Of a stretch of 64,000 nt of DNA, positions 1 through 7,803 are shown piece by piece. The position numbers were made by a program, and so were the translations under genes. The stretch covers positions 496,001 through 560,000 of the forward strand of contig CAVVZI010000006.1 in NCBI GenBank assembly GCA_963752815.1, read 5' to 3'. Source of the DNA: Sva-07 sp963752815. GTDB lineage: Bacteria > Actinomycetota > Acidimicrobiia > Acidimicrobiales > Ilumatobacteraceae. Positions within the stretch are counted from its first letter, which is position 1. Each line of letters begins with the position of its first letter. The notes beneath the pieces are model-generated. The model made no database searches, was not told where the DNA came from, and saw nothing but the letters and a program-made list of their open reading frames with translations.

Positions 1-51
1 CAACACGCGCCGTTCGGCGTCGTCCATCCCGTAGCCGATGAGCGGATCCAT
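1..51 (-). CDS. 5' end of a leftward gene cut by the window edge
   Basis: An ATG at 51 opens a frame that runs leftward off the window for 17 codons without a stop (begins MDPLIGYGMDDAERRVL). It follows the DUF151 nuclease gene in the same direction with a gap of 17 bases, so it could be the next gene of that operon. No Shine-Dalgarno or TANNNT box is visible at the expected distance. Too little is present to name a family. Confidence 0.25.
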   Translation of the reverse strand, partial: MDPLIGYGMDDAERRVL

Positions 52-68
52 CGAGGGTGATGGCGGGT

Positions 69-557
69 TCAGGCCCCGAAATCTTCGGGGCTGACGTGCT
101 CGATGAAGTCCTTGAACTCGTCGATGATCTCGTCGGCGTCCTCGGCGTCGTCGACCGGCGGATCCTGGCCGACGGCATCGAGCAGGTCGTCGTCGGCGAA
201 CAGCGGCGCCTCGCAGCGCACTGCCAGGGCGATGGCATCGGAGGGTCGACTGGAAATGACCTTCTCACCAGTGGTGGTCGCCAGGTGGATCTCGGCGTAG
301 TACGTGCGATCACGAACCTCGGTGACGACGACACTGCTGACGGAAGCGCCGAGTTCGAGCAGCGTCGACAGGAACAGGTCGTGGGTCAGAGGCCGCGGCG
401 GCACGACACCTTCGAGCGCGTAGTGGATCGACGACGCCTCGGGTGTGCCGATGTAGATCGGCAACAGGCGGTGACGGCCGTGCATCTCTCGGAGCAACAC
501 CATCGGTGTGTTCGCCGGGATTTCGACCCGCACACCGACCAGTTCGAGAGGAACCAC
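69..557 (-). CDS. Bifunctional nuclease family protein (DUF151)
   Basis: Predicted 162 aa. Residues 1-135 match the DUF151 / bifunctional nuclease fold: a hydrophobic start (VPLELVGVRVEIPANTPMVL), then LPIYIGTPEASSI and the late SRPSDAIALAVR motif typical of the family. An acidic tail (DDAEDADEIIDEF) follows. I chose the GTG at 557 because it lies just beyond the stop of the MerR gene (578) and has a TAGGCT box at 570-565, 7 nt upstream, the spacing of a leaderless promoter. The homologue in Mycobacterium (Rv1829) also sits directly after the FtsR gene. Its physiological role is not settled; nuclease activity is known for some members only. Confidence 0.88.
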   Translation of the reverse strand: MVPLELVGVRVEIPANTPMVLLREMHGRHRLLPIYIGTPEASSIHYALEGVVPPRPLTHDLFLSTLLELGASVSSVVVTEVRDRTYYAEIHLATTTGEKVISSRPSDAIALAVRCEAPLFADDDLLDAVGQDPPVDDAEDADEIIDEFKDFIEHVSPEDFGA

Positions 558-577
558 GGTGTCGAGCCTAGTGCGGC

Positions 578-1495
578 TCAGTGCGTCAGGGGTCGCAGCG
601 CGGCTCGCATCATCGCCGATCGGAGACGGCCACCGACCGCCTCGAGCTCGCGGAGCTGCTCCACGGCGTGGGCACGGGCCTCGGGGTTGCGCTGCCGCAG
701 GAGCGGCTGGACGAGCTGGTCGAGCAGTCCGGCCTCCCGATCGGCGGCGACCCGCCACCCACGAAGGTGACGAGCGTCGACACCGGCATCGAGGAAGGGC
801 TTCGCTTCGCGAGCGATGTCGAGCGCGTCCTCGTTGAACCGTACGAGCCCTCCGGACGTCTCCGCAGTCAGCACACCGTAGGAGATGAGCTGTTCGAGTT
901 CGTCGTGCGAGAGGCCGCTCAGGGAGCAGAGCTGGTGCGCGTCGACCGGTTCGAACGGTGGTGCGGGGGCGGATGGCGCCGGGCGGACGGTCGGTTCGGG
1001 CTGTGCAGCCGGTGCGGCCGGCTCGCTCACCGGTTCGGGCGGGCGGGCAGACGGGGGCGGTGGCTCCGGCGATGCGGGCGGTAGCCCGTCGGTGCGCACG
1101 AAGAGTGCAGCGGCACCGGTGACCGGTTCGACGTCTGTTGCGGTGGCGGGGCGGCTGGAGACCACCGGCTCGCCGTCACCGACGTTGCGGATACCGCGCG
1201 GGCGGAGTTGCTCACCGGTCGGGTCGATCTCGCCCGAATCGATGCGATCCTTGATGACCCGCAGTGGGAGGTAGTTCTCGCGCTGCTCGCGCAGGATGCA
1301 GCGCAGGAGCTCGACGTCGTCGTCGTAGAACTTGCGGTACCCCGACGTCGTCCGTTCCGGATCGATCAGTCCCTGGCTCTCGAGGAACCGGATCTTCGAG
1401 ATCGTGACGTCGGGGAACTCCTCGAGCAGGAGCCCCAGCACTTCGCCGATCGAGAGATGGGGCATGGTTCGTTCGACACCAATCACTTCAGACAT
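578..1495 (-). CDS. ftsR: MerR-family transcriptional regulator, FtsR-like
   Basis: Predicted 305 aa. An N-terminal MerR winged helix (about residues 11-75: LSIGEVLGLLLEEF, KIRFLESQGLIDPERT, GYRKFYDDDVELLRCIL) is followed by a Pro/Ala-rich linker (about 130-185) and a C-terminal helical domain with a second HTH-like segment (CSLSGLSHDELEQLISYGVL). This two-part plan, and the position between an FHA gene and a DUF151 gene, match FtsR of mycobacteria and corynebacteria, known there to affect ftsZ expression. The chosen ATG (1495) overlaps the FHA stop by 8 bp, implying translational coupling; a second ATG ten codons later is possible. Confidence 0.85.
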   Translation of the reverse strand: MSEVIGVERTMPHLSIGEVLGLLLEEFPDVTISKIRFLESQGLIDPERTTSGYRKFYDDDVELLRCILREQRENYLPLRVIKDRIDSGEIDPTGEQLRPRGIRNVGDGEPVVSSRPATATDVEPVTGAAALFVRTDGLPPASPEPPPPSARPPEPVSEPAAPAAQPEPTVRPAPSAPAPPFEPVDAHQLCSLSGLSHDELEQLISYGVLTAETSGGLVRFNEDALDIAREAKPFLDAGVDARHLRGWRVAADREAGLLDQLVQPLLRQRNPEARAHAVEQLRELEAVGGRLRSAMMRAALRPLTH

Positions 1496-1979
1496 CGGTG
1501 CGCTCGAAGAACACCAGGCGGAACTTGCCGATCTGCAGCTCGTCACCGTGACGGAGTGGCTGCGGTTGGTCGATGCGATCCTGGTTCACGTAGGTGCCGT
1601 TGAGCGACCCGGCGTCGCTGACCACGTAGCCACCCTCGGTGCGCTCGATCTCCGCATGGCGCCGCGACACGGTGATGTCGTCCAGGCTGATCTCGCTGTC
1701 GGGATGCCGCCCGAGACGAGTGACCAGGTCGACGAGCTGGAACCGGTCACCCGCCTGTGCTCCGGCGCGCACGATCAGGACCCCCACCTCGGTGGGCAGC
1801 TGCCCGATCGGGATCGCGATGTCGTCGTCGGTGCCCGGCGCTTCCTGCAGCGGATCGATCGCGGTCAGCGTGACGGTCCGGTCGTCGAGGGAGTCGAGCG
1901 GCGACCCACAGCTCGAGCAGAACGCACTCGTCGGGGGGTTGCGATGACCGCACTGATTGCAGAACACGTAGCCGCTCAC
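1488..1979 (-). CDS. FHA-domain protein with N-terminal zinc ribbon (GarA position)
   Basis: Predicted 163 aa. Residues 7-25 form a two-knuckle zinc ribbon (CNQCGHRNPPTSAFCSSCG). Residues about 68-160 are a forkhead-associated domain with the phosphothreonine-binding signature: RLGRHPDSEISL, SRRHAEIE, and SLNGTYVN. It occupies the place held by GarA in mycobacteria, between gcvH and ftsR. GarA carries an N-terminal ETT(V/S) kinase target and no zinc ribbon; here the ribbon replaces it, and DRTVTLT is the nearest Thr-containing segment. A role in Ser/Thr-kinase signalling to central metabolism is inferred by position only. Confidence 0.88.
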   Translation of the reverse strand: MSGYVFCNQCGHRNPPTSAFCSSCGSPLDSLDDRTVTLTAIDPLQEAPGTDDDIAIPIGQLPTEVGVLIVRAGAQAGDRFQLVDLVTRLGRHPDSEISLDDITVSRRHAEIERTEGGYVVSDAGSLNGTYVNQDRIDQPQPLRHGDELQIGKFRLVFFERTDV

Positions 1980-1992
1980 GGGTCGCGACCCC

Positions 1993-2373
1993 TCAGCCTT
2001 CGGTCAGGGCTCGGTAGGCGTCGGCATCGAGCAGAGCGTCGAACTCGGTCGGCTCGGACATCTCGATCGTGCAGATCCATCCCTCGCCGTACGGGTCGTT
2101 GTTGAGGAGTTCGGGTTGGGACTCGAGCGCTTCGTTGATCGTCGAGATCGAGCCGGACACCGGTGCGTAGATGTCGCTGACCGATTTGGTGCTCTCGACC
2201 TCGGTGAACGACTCCCCCGCGGAAACCGTTCTTCCGGCGTCGGGTGCCTCGACGAACACGATGTCGCCGAGTGAGTCCTGGGCGTACTCGGTGATGCCGA
2301 TCGTGACCACGTTCCCTGCTCGGCGGACCCATTCGTGGTCCGAGGAGTAGCGCAGTTCGGCCGGAACGTTCAT
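1993..2373 (-). CDS. gcvH: Glycine cleavage system H protein
   Basis: Predicted 126 aa, the normal length. It carries the lipoyl attachment motif ESTKSVSDIYAPVSG with the modifiable Lys (about residue 63), an N-terminal YSSDHEWVRR and a C-terminal GWICTIEMS. GcvH shuttles the aminomethyl group between the P, T and L proteins of glycine cleavage. The other glycine-cleavage genes are not here; a lone gcvH next to an FHA gene is the arrangement known in mycobacteria. A TACGGT box at 2385-2380 lies 6 nt before the ATG, so it may have its own leaderless promoter inside the block. Confidence 0.95.
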   Translation of the reverse strand: MNVPAELRYSSDHEWVRRAGNVVTIGITEYAQDSLGDIVFVEAPDAGRTVSAGESFTEVESTKSVSDIYAPVSGSISTINEALESQPELLNNDPYGEGWICTIEMSEPTEFDALLDADAYRALTEG

Positions 2374-2392
2374 GGTGCAACCGTATCCATCT

Positions 2393-3055
2393 TCAAGAGG
2401 TCGACGGTACAACACTCGCGGCCACCGCCGCCCGATGGCGGGCGATCCCCCGCCGAACCTCGGGGATGTAGGCCAGGCCCGTGTAGTAGCTGAGCACCAG
2501 CCCAGGGATGCCGAGGCACCACGCCGCGAACCCGAACCAGTCGGCCCCGGGAAAGTCGCTGTTGGCCATGAGGAATCCGGGAACGGCGAACATCAACAGG
2601 AACGTCGCGCACTTGCCGAGCCAGGTGACATCGATGCGTTCCATCTTGAACACCAGGGTCGCGATCACCATCATCAGGCCGACGAGCACCTCGCGGGCGA
2701 GCACGGCCACACCGAACCAGACCGGCATCGATCCGTCGATCATGATGGCGACGATCGCCACGATGAAGAGGATGCGGTCGGCGGTCGGATCGAACACCTT
2801 GCCGAACTCGCTCACCTGGCCGAGCCGGCGGGCGAGGTAGCCGTCGACCCAGTCGGTCGCCCCGAGCGCGCCGAGCATCCACGCCGCCGCCGCCTGATTG
2901 TCACGGCCGAACAAGAGGTAGAGGAAGATCGGCAGGCAGAGCAGCCGGGCGAGCGTGAACAGGTTCGGCACCGACCAGATCCCGTCGAACATCGATGGTG
3001 GCGGCGGCTCGACGTCAGGCGGTGTCGGGGTCGCGATCGGCTCCGGTTCCGTCAT
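2393..3055 (-). CDS. pgsA: CDP-alcohol phosphatidyltransferase (phosphatidylglycerophosphate synthase type)
   Basis: Predicted 220 aa membrane protein. After a Pro-rich 25-residue lead it has a SVPNLFTLARLLCLPIFL membrane entry and the complete CDP-alcohol transferase signature D-G-x2-A-R-x8-G-x3-D-x3-D (starts DGYLARRLG, ends FDPTAD). About six membrane helices follow. The family joins CDP-diacylglycerol to an alcohol; glycerol-3-phosphate is the likeliest acceptor, but inositol phosphate is not excluded by sequence alone. It heads the leftward block and is divergent from the HIT gene with only 26 bp between starts; TACGCT at 3068-3063 is 7 nt upstream of its ATG. Confidence 0.85.
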   Translation of the reverse strand: MTEPEPIATPTPPDVEPPPPSMFDGIWSVPNLFTLARLLCLPIFLYLLFGRDNQAAAAWMLGALGATDWVDGYLARRLGQVSEFGKVFDPTADRILFIVAIVAIMIDGSMPVWFGVAVLAREVLVGLMMVIATLVFKMERIDVTWLGKCATFLLMFAVPGFLMANSDFPGADWFGFAAWCLGIPGLVLSYYTGLAYIPEVRRGIARHRAAVAASVVPSTS

Positions 3056-3081
3056 GGCCGACAGCGTAGGGTCCTCGCTGC
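3056..3081. promoter_or_regulatory. Divergent overlapping -10 boxes of pgsA and HIT gene
   Basis: The 26-bp gap contains AGCGTAGGGT (3063-3072). Read rightward it gives TAGGGT, 9 nt before the HIT ATG; read leftward it gives TACGCT, 7 nt before the pgsA ATG. The two hexamers share their TA step, so the promoters cannot be occupied independently. No Shine-Dalgarno sequence is present for either gene, which fits leaderless mRNAs. Confidence 0.5.
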
Positions 3082-3480
3082 ATGGCGACGATTTTCACCC
3101 GCATCATCGACGGCGAGATCCCCGGCACGTTCATCTGGCGCGACGATCGCTGCGTGGCGTTCATGTCGATCAACCCGATGGCGCGAGGCCACGCCCTGGT
3201 GGTGCCGATCCAGGAGGTCGACCACTGGGTCGACGCGCCGGCCGACCTCACCGCGCACCTGTTCGAGGTGACCCGCCTGATCGGCGTCGCCCAACGGGCC
3301 GCGTTCGACTGCGAGCGGGTCGGCGTGATCATCGCCGGCTACGAGGTTCCCCACATGCACATTCACGTGATTCCGACATCGGCGATGTCGGAACTGAGCT
3401 TCGCCAACGCCGCGGCCCACGTCGACCCTGCGGATCTCGAAGCCGCGGCCGCCGCGATCCGCGCCCACCTGCCGTCCTGA
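3082..3480 (+). CDS. HIT-family nucleotide hydrolase
   Basis: Predicted 132 aa with the histidine-triad motif HMHIHVIP near residue 93-100 and the family's N-terminal FTRIIDGEIPGTFIWRDD and GHALVVPI segments. Members cleave or transfer nucleoside phosphates (Hint-like AMP-lysine or Ap4A-type substrates) using the central His as nucleophile. The specific substrate cannot be read from sequence. Its stop codon abuts the stop of the convergent SRAP gene with no base between them. Confidence 0.92.
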   Translation: MATIFTRIIDGEIPGTFIWRDDRCVAFMSINPMARGHALVVPIQEVDHWVDAPADLTAHLFEVTRLIGVAQRAAFDCERVGVIIAGYEVPHMHIHVIPTSAMSELSFANAAAHVDPADLEAAAAAIRAHLPS

Positions 3481-4185
3481 TCAGGTCGGCTCGGCCAACG
3501 ATGGGTCGTTGTTGCGGACGTTGTTGACGTCGGTCGACACCGGATGCATGGTGAGGATGCCGTCGTTGCGCTCGGTGAACAGTTCGGACAGGGCGGCGAT
3601 GTCGTGGTTGTCCGGGTCGAGCCATTCCTTCCACCGCGACGCGGGGACGATGACCGGCATGCGGTCGTGCACGGCCTGCATCGTTTCGTTGGCGGCGGTG
3701 GTGACGACCGTTGCGCTCTGCAGCCAGCGACTGCCGGCTTCCGGGTCCTTCCATGCCGTCCACAATCCGGCGACGGCGAGCGGTTCACCGTCGATGCGGT
3801 GGATGAACATCGGCTGCTTGAGCGGCTTGCCCTTGGCATTGACCGGGCCGTCGGCGGCGCCGGCCTTCCACTCGTAGAACCCGTCCATCGGGATCAGGCA
3901 TCGCTTCTTGGCCAGCAGGCCCTTGAACGCCGGTTTCTCGGCGAGGGTTTCCGATCGGGCGTTGATCATCTTGGAGCCGATCTTGCGATCCTTGGCCCAA
4001 CTCGGGATGAGCCCCCAGTGGAACGCCTGGACGCGCAGTACCCCGTCGGGGCCGGTGACCACGCCGTAGATGTCCTGGGTGGGCGCCACGTTGTAGTTCT
4101 CGCCGAGCGTTTCCACGTCGGCTTCGGCGCCGAAATACGAGGCGATGCGCTCAGGGTTGGCGGTGGAGACGAAGCGGCCGCACAT
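3481..4185 (-). CDS. SRAP (HMCES/YedK) abasic-site DNA-protein crosslink protein
   Basis: Predicted 234 aa, full family length. All family hallmarks are visible: Cys2 exposed after Met removal (MCGRF), the Asn of NYNVAPTQ (Asn32), the Glu of DGFYEWK, and the late His of MHPVSTDVNNVRNN. The protein forms a thiazolidine link between Cys2 and abasic sites in single-stranded DNA, protecting them during replication. A TATCGT box (4198-4193) lies 7 nt before the ATG. It ends exactly against the convergent HIT gene. In many bacteria SRAP genes sit near SOS functions; no such neighbour is seen here. Confidence 0.93.
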   Translation of the reverse strand: MCGRFVSTANPERIASYFGAEADVETLGENYNVAPTQDIYGVVTGPDGVLRVQAFHWGLIPSWAKDRKIGSKMINARSETLAEKPAFKGLLAKKRCLIPMDGFYEWKAGAADGPVNAKGKPLKQPMFIHRIDGEPLAVAGLWTAWKDPEAGSRWLQSATVVTTAANETMQAVHDRMPVIVPASRWKEWLDPDNHDIAALSELFTERNDGILTMHPVSTDVNNVRNNDPSLAEPT

Positions 4186-4206
4186 GGTCCCGACGATACT
4201 GCCGGG

Positions 4207-4230
4207 GTGTGACGCCGCTCCGCGTCACAC
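4207..4230. terminator. Hairpin spanning the amidohydrolase stop codon
   Basis: GTGTGACGC (4207-4215) pairs perfectly with GCGTCACAC (4222-4230) around a 6-nt loop. The right arm contains the stop codon of the leftward amidohydrolase gene (complement of 4225-4227). There is no T-run, so it is either a GC-only intrinsic terminator or a 3'-end stabiliser. Confidence 0.4.
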
Positions 4231-5378
4231 GGGCACCGCGTCGCGGTACAGGCGGGCGAAGTTGTGCCGGTAGAAGTTGTCGAAGGCGGGTGCGGTGGTG
4301 TCGGTCATCGTCGACTCGAACCGCTCGATCGGGTCCTTCGTGCCCTCGGGGTGCGGATAGTCGGAGGAGAACATGAACAGGTCGGCGCCCGCCTGGTCGA
4401 TCATCCAGCCGACGGGCTCGCCGGCGAACGGCGTGAAGCGCATGCAGTCGTGCACGTATTCGCTCGGCTGCTTCGTCAGGGCGCGCAGCGGTGGCTCGGT
4501 CTTGGCGAACTGCATCGCCCGGTCGAGCCTGCGGATCCACGGAATCGACCCAGAGCGCGCCCTCCTCGACGGAGGCACCACGCAGCCCGGGGAAGGTCTC
4601 GAACATGCCGTCGAGCACCATCGCCGCCCAGAAGATCTCCGGGCGCTGGTGGATGGCCATGAAGTCCTTGGCCCGGACGTTCTCGCCCCCGCCGAGGAAG
4701 TCGGTGACGACATGGCCGTTGTCGTGGAACCCCGGGCGGACGGGTCGGCCGCCGCCGCCGATGTGGCTGACCACCGGCACGTTCTCCGCCTCGAGCATGG
4801 CCCAGAGCGGATGGTGGTCGGGATGCGTGGGCGACACGACGCCGCGCGGCAGATCGGTCGGCACCATCACCGCCGCACAGCCCTCGTCGATCGCTCGCCG
4901 CGCACACTCGACGGTTCGCTCCGGGCACGCCCCACGGCACCGACGCGACCGCGAGCATCCGATCGTCGTCGCCACAGAATGCCGCCATCGCCCGGTTCAA
5001 CGCGTCGGAGCCGCGATACAGCAGGTCGACATCCTTGCCGGCGAACTGGGTGGCGGCGAACGTCGGGAACACGAGCTGTGCGGCGAATCCGAGTGTGTCG
5101 AGGACATGGCTGCGCTCGGTGGATTCGAAGGCGCCGACCGCTCCCCACCCCTTGGCGTGCAACAGCTCGATCGGGTCGTCGGCGAGCGCCACCGCACCGG
5201 AGGCGGCCCGCTCGGCGGCCTCGGCCACGGCGCGATCGGCCAGCGCACCCGCCCCGCCGAGCGCGAGTGGACGCAACTGTTCGCGTGTCGTGTCGTCGGC
5301 GAACTTCTCGAGCCAGCCCGGGAGTTCCATCACATGACTGTCGGCGTCGAACACGACGCGATCCCCTGCATACGTCAT
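4225..5378 (-). CDS. Amidohydrolase-2 family metal-dependent hydrolase (two frameshifts)
   Basis: Read through two +1 corrections (about 4924 and 4537) this encodes about 383 aa. The N-terminus has the amidohydrolase-2 opening FDADSHVMELP; the middle has AVMVPTDLPRG, PVVSHIGGGG and EIFWAAMVLDG; the C-terminus has DLFMFSSDYPHPEGT, a hallmark of the ACMSD-like branch. The family performs hydrolysis or decarboxylation on aromatic or related acids with one active-site metal; the substrate is unknown. Extra bases are best placed in GTGCCCGGAG and GTGGATCCGC on the coding strand. The 7-nt-spaced TACGTT (5391-5386) before the ATG suggests a leaderless mRNA. Confidence 0.75.
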
Positions 5379-5424
5379 GCGCGCGAACGTATCGCGCCGC
5401 GAGGACGCGTCGAGCCACGCCGCG

Positions 5425-5804
5425 TCAGGCGGTGCTGAACGCGGTCGGGCCGGGATCCGGCAGGCCGTAGTTGTTCGGGCCGGGCTCGCCGGGCGTCGCC
5501 AGGAACACGATCAGGACGATGAAGCCGACGATCGGAATCAGCGCCAGCAGCAGGAACCAGCCGGACTTGTTCGTGTCGTGGAGACGTCGGATGGCAACCG
5601 CCAGTGACGGGACGAGCACGGCGATGAAGTAGACGAACGCGAGGATGTAGAAGGCACTCGAGATCGCGGTGAGGAGGTTGATCGACGAGTGCCGATGATG
5701 AAGGTGGCGAGGACGAACCACCAGTACTCGGCTCGGCCGGCTCGACCGTCGAACTTGGCGTATCGCTCGAGAACGACCAGCTTCCAGGCTTCGATCAGAA
5801 TCAT
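5425..5804 (-). CDS. DUF805 small membrane protein (one frameshift)
   Basis: With a one-base restoration near 5690 this gives about 126 aa. The N-terminus KFDGRAGRAEYWWFVLATF and the later RRLHDTNKSGWFLLLALIP are the two signatures of DUF805 (YhaH/YhaI-like) proteins; the C-terminus has GEPGPNNYG. Three to four hydrophobic segments are present. Function is unknown. The ATG at 5804 is preceded by a good AAGGGAG Shine-Dalgarno, so unlike many neighbours this gene has a leader. Confidence 0.8.
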
Positions 5805-5899
5805 TGCGATGTGCTCCCTTGTGAGCAGTTGCGTCGACGACAACGTAGTCGGGTCGGGGCGACGACGCGATGGATGCTCACGTGTCAAGCTCCGCTGCG

Positions 5900-6589
5900 A
5901 TGACGGACTCGTGGGACGACCTCGCCGACTGGTGGATCGACGCGGTCCGCGACGACCCGTCGCAGTCGACCGACACGCACGACGTGCTGGCCGAACTGCT
6001 CGAGGGAACCGATGGCCCCACCGTGGATGTCGGCTGTGGCGAGGGCCAAGGCATGCGCGCCGTCGGCGGATCGGTGATCGGCATCGACCTGTCGTACGAG
6101 CTGCTGCAGACTGCCAGATCGGCCGGCCCGGTCGTCGTCGGCCGGGCGCCGGACCTGTCGTTCGTCCGGTCCGGCGTGGCGCGGCGGCTCGTCGCCGTCG
6201 GCCTGCTCGACCTGATCGACGACCACGAGCAGTTCCTGAGCGAGGCCCATCGGGTGGTCCGTCCGTCCGGGCACCTGTGCGTGGTCATCAACCATCCGAT
6301 CGCGACGGCACCTGGCTCGGCACCACTGGTCGATCCCACCGGTGAGGTCCTGTGGCGGTGGGGCACGTACCTGACGCCCGGCATCCTCCCGCAGCGCATC
6401 GAAGCGCACACGGTCGACCTGATCCACCGGCCGCTCGGCGCTCTGCTCACGAGCGCTGCCCGCGCCGGCTGGTCGCTCGAGCAGATGATCGAACGCGGGC
6501 CGAGCGCCGCGACGCTCGCCCGCCATCCCGACATGACGGGGCAGGAGCACATCCCGACGCTGGCCGGGTTTCGGTGGCGACGTCATTGA
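5900..6589 (+). CDS. Class I SAM-dependent methyltransferase
   Basis: Predicted 229 aa. Motif I is VDVGCGEGQGM, followed by VIGIDLS (motif II acidic residue) and LVAVGLLDLIDDHEQFLSEAHRVV, the pattern of Methyltransf_11 / UbiE-like enzymes; RPSGHLCVVINHP follows. The C-terminal half (LTPGILPQRIEAHTVDL, WSLEQMIERGP) gives no substrate clue. I chose the ATG at 5900 (MTDSWDDLADWW); an in-frame ATG ten codons earlier also exists. It is divergent from the DUF805 gene. Confidence 0.8.
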   Translation: MTDSWDDLADWWIDAVRDDPSQSTDTHDVLAELLEGTDGPTVDVGCGEGQGMRAVGGSVIGIDLSYELLQTARSAGPVVVGRAPDLSFVRSGVARRLVAVGLLDLIDDHEQFLSEAHRVVRPSGHLCVVINHPIATAPGSAPLVDPTGEVLWRWGTYLTPGILPQRIEAHTVDLIHRPLGALLTSAARAGWSLEQMIERGPSAATLARHPDMTGQEHIPTLAGFRWRRH

Positions 6590-6619
6590 GTGCCCCGCCG
6601 GTCGATCTATCGTCGGGCG

Positions 6620-7186
6620 ATGGAGTCACCGGGAATCGCAGCAGTCGAGGAATATCTCCGGTCGGTGCCGTCACCGCAGCGCGAAACGCTGGAGTCCCTC
6701 CGCGCCACGTTGCGCACGTTGCTCCCGCATGCCGAGGAGCGCATGAAGTACGCGATGCCGGCGTTCACGCTCGACGAACACGGGGTGGCGGCCTACGCCT
6801 CGTTCAAGGCGCACTGTGGCTACTTCCCGATGAGCAGCACCGTGCTCGTCGCGGCGGGCGACACGATCAGTAAGTACGAGACGTCAAAGGGCGGTCTGCG
6901 GTTTCCGATCGACCAACCGTTGCCCGTCTCGGTCGTGCGGCGGCTCGTCAAGCTGCGCTTGGCCGAATTCGACGCGGTGAGCAACGGGACACGCCGGGCC
7001 TACTACCCCGACGGCCAATTGAAGGCGGCGGGTCGCATGAAGGACGGCAAGCTCCATGGGTCGTGGAAGTGGTACCGACAGGACGGTTCGCTGCTGCGGA
7101 CCGGCAGCTTCAAGAACGGCGAGAAGGCCGGGACCTGGCAGTCGTACGATCGTGACGGCTCACCGGTCGGAACCCAGCGGCACTGA
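6620..7186 (+). CDS. DUF1801 domain protein with C-terminal MORN-like repeats
   Basis: Predicted 188 aa. Residues 1-115 match DUF1801 / YdhG-like proteins (VEEYLRSVPSPQRETLESLR, EERMKYAMPAFTL, KGGLRFPIDQPLP). Residues about 125-188 contain three short MORN-like repeats (YYPDGQLKAAGRMKDGKLHG, WKWYRQDGSLLRTGSFKNG, WQSYDRDGS) of the kind found in YwqK-type antitoxins. The combination of the two domains is less common than either alone. TATCGT (6608-6613) lies 6 nt before the ATG, supporting this start. Function unknown. Confidence 0.78.
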   Translation: MESPGIAAVEEYLRSVPSPQRETLESLRATLRTLLPHAEERMKYAMPAFTLDEHGVAAYASFKAHCGYFPMSSTVLVAAGDTISKYETSKGGLRFPIDQPLPVSVVRRLVKLRLAEFDAVSNGTRRAYYPDGQLKAAGRMKDGKLHGSWKWYRQDGSLLRTGSFKNGEKAGTWQSYDRDGSPVGTQRH

Positions 7187-7201
7187 CTGGGCCCCGCTCG
7201 T

Positions 7202-7780
7202 TCAGCACTCGAGGCCGGCGGCGATCGCCGGCTCGCGATAGGCGACGGCCAGCGTCTCCACGGTCTCGTGCGCGTTCAGACCGCTCGGGTTCGGAACGAT
7301 CCACAGACGCGCACCCTCGAAACCGCCGGCCTGCTCGCCGAGCGCGACCTTGGCGTTGCCGAAGGCCGTCCTGTACGCAGTGATGCCGGCCACCGCCACG
7401 ACCGCGGGCGCCCGCTCGCGGACGAGTGCTCGAAGTGCCTCACCTCCCCGTCGCAGTTCGTCGGTGGTGAGTTCCGATGCCTTCGCCGTCGCCCGTTTCG
7501 CCAGGTTCGTGATCCCGATCCCGCGGCGCACGAGATAGTCGCGATCGTCGTCGGTGAAGCCCGTGCCACGGTCGATCGGCCGGTCGATCACGCCGCCCAG
7601 GAACAGGGCCGGATAGAACCGGTTCCCCGGATGTGCGAAGTGGGTCTGGGTGGCGGCGGTCCAGAGGCCGGGATTGATGCCCACGAACAGCAGGCGCAGT
7701 CCCGGCCCGAGAAGGTCGGGAACAGTCGTGCCCGCGAACGACTCCAGTTCGGCACGCGTAAATCCCACGGCGCCGATCAT
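7202..7780 (-). CDS. mug: G/U mismatch-specific DNA glycosylase (Mug/TDG family)
   Basis: Predicted 192 aa. It has the Mug/TDG active-site motif GINPG (LLFVGINPGLWTAAT), the HPGNRFYPALFLGG segment, and the IVPNPSGLNAH motif near the C-terminus. These enzymes excise uracil or thymine opposite guanine and ethenocytosine. Divergent from the GNAT gene with 23 bp between starts; convergent with the DUF1801 gene with a 15-bp gap. Confidence 0.92.
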   Translation of the reverse strand: MIGAVGFTRAELESFAGTTVPDLLGPGLRLLFVGINPGLWTAATQTHFAHPGNRFYPALFLGGVIDRPIDRGTGFTDDDRDYLVRRGIGITNLAKRATAKASELTTDELRRGGEALRALVRERAPAVVAVAGITAYRTAFGNAKVALGEQAGGFEGARLWIVPNPSGLNAHETVETLAVAYREPAIAAGLEC

Positions 7781-7803
7781 GCCAGGCGTGCCACACTCGA
7801 CCC

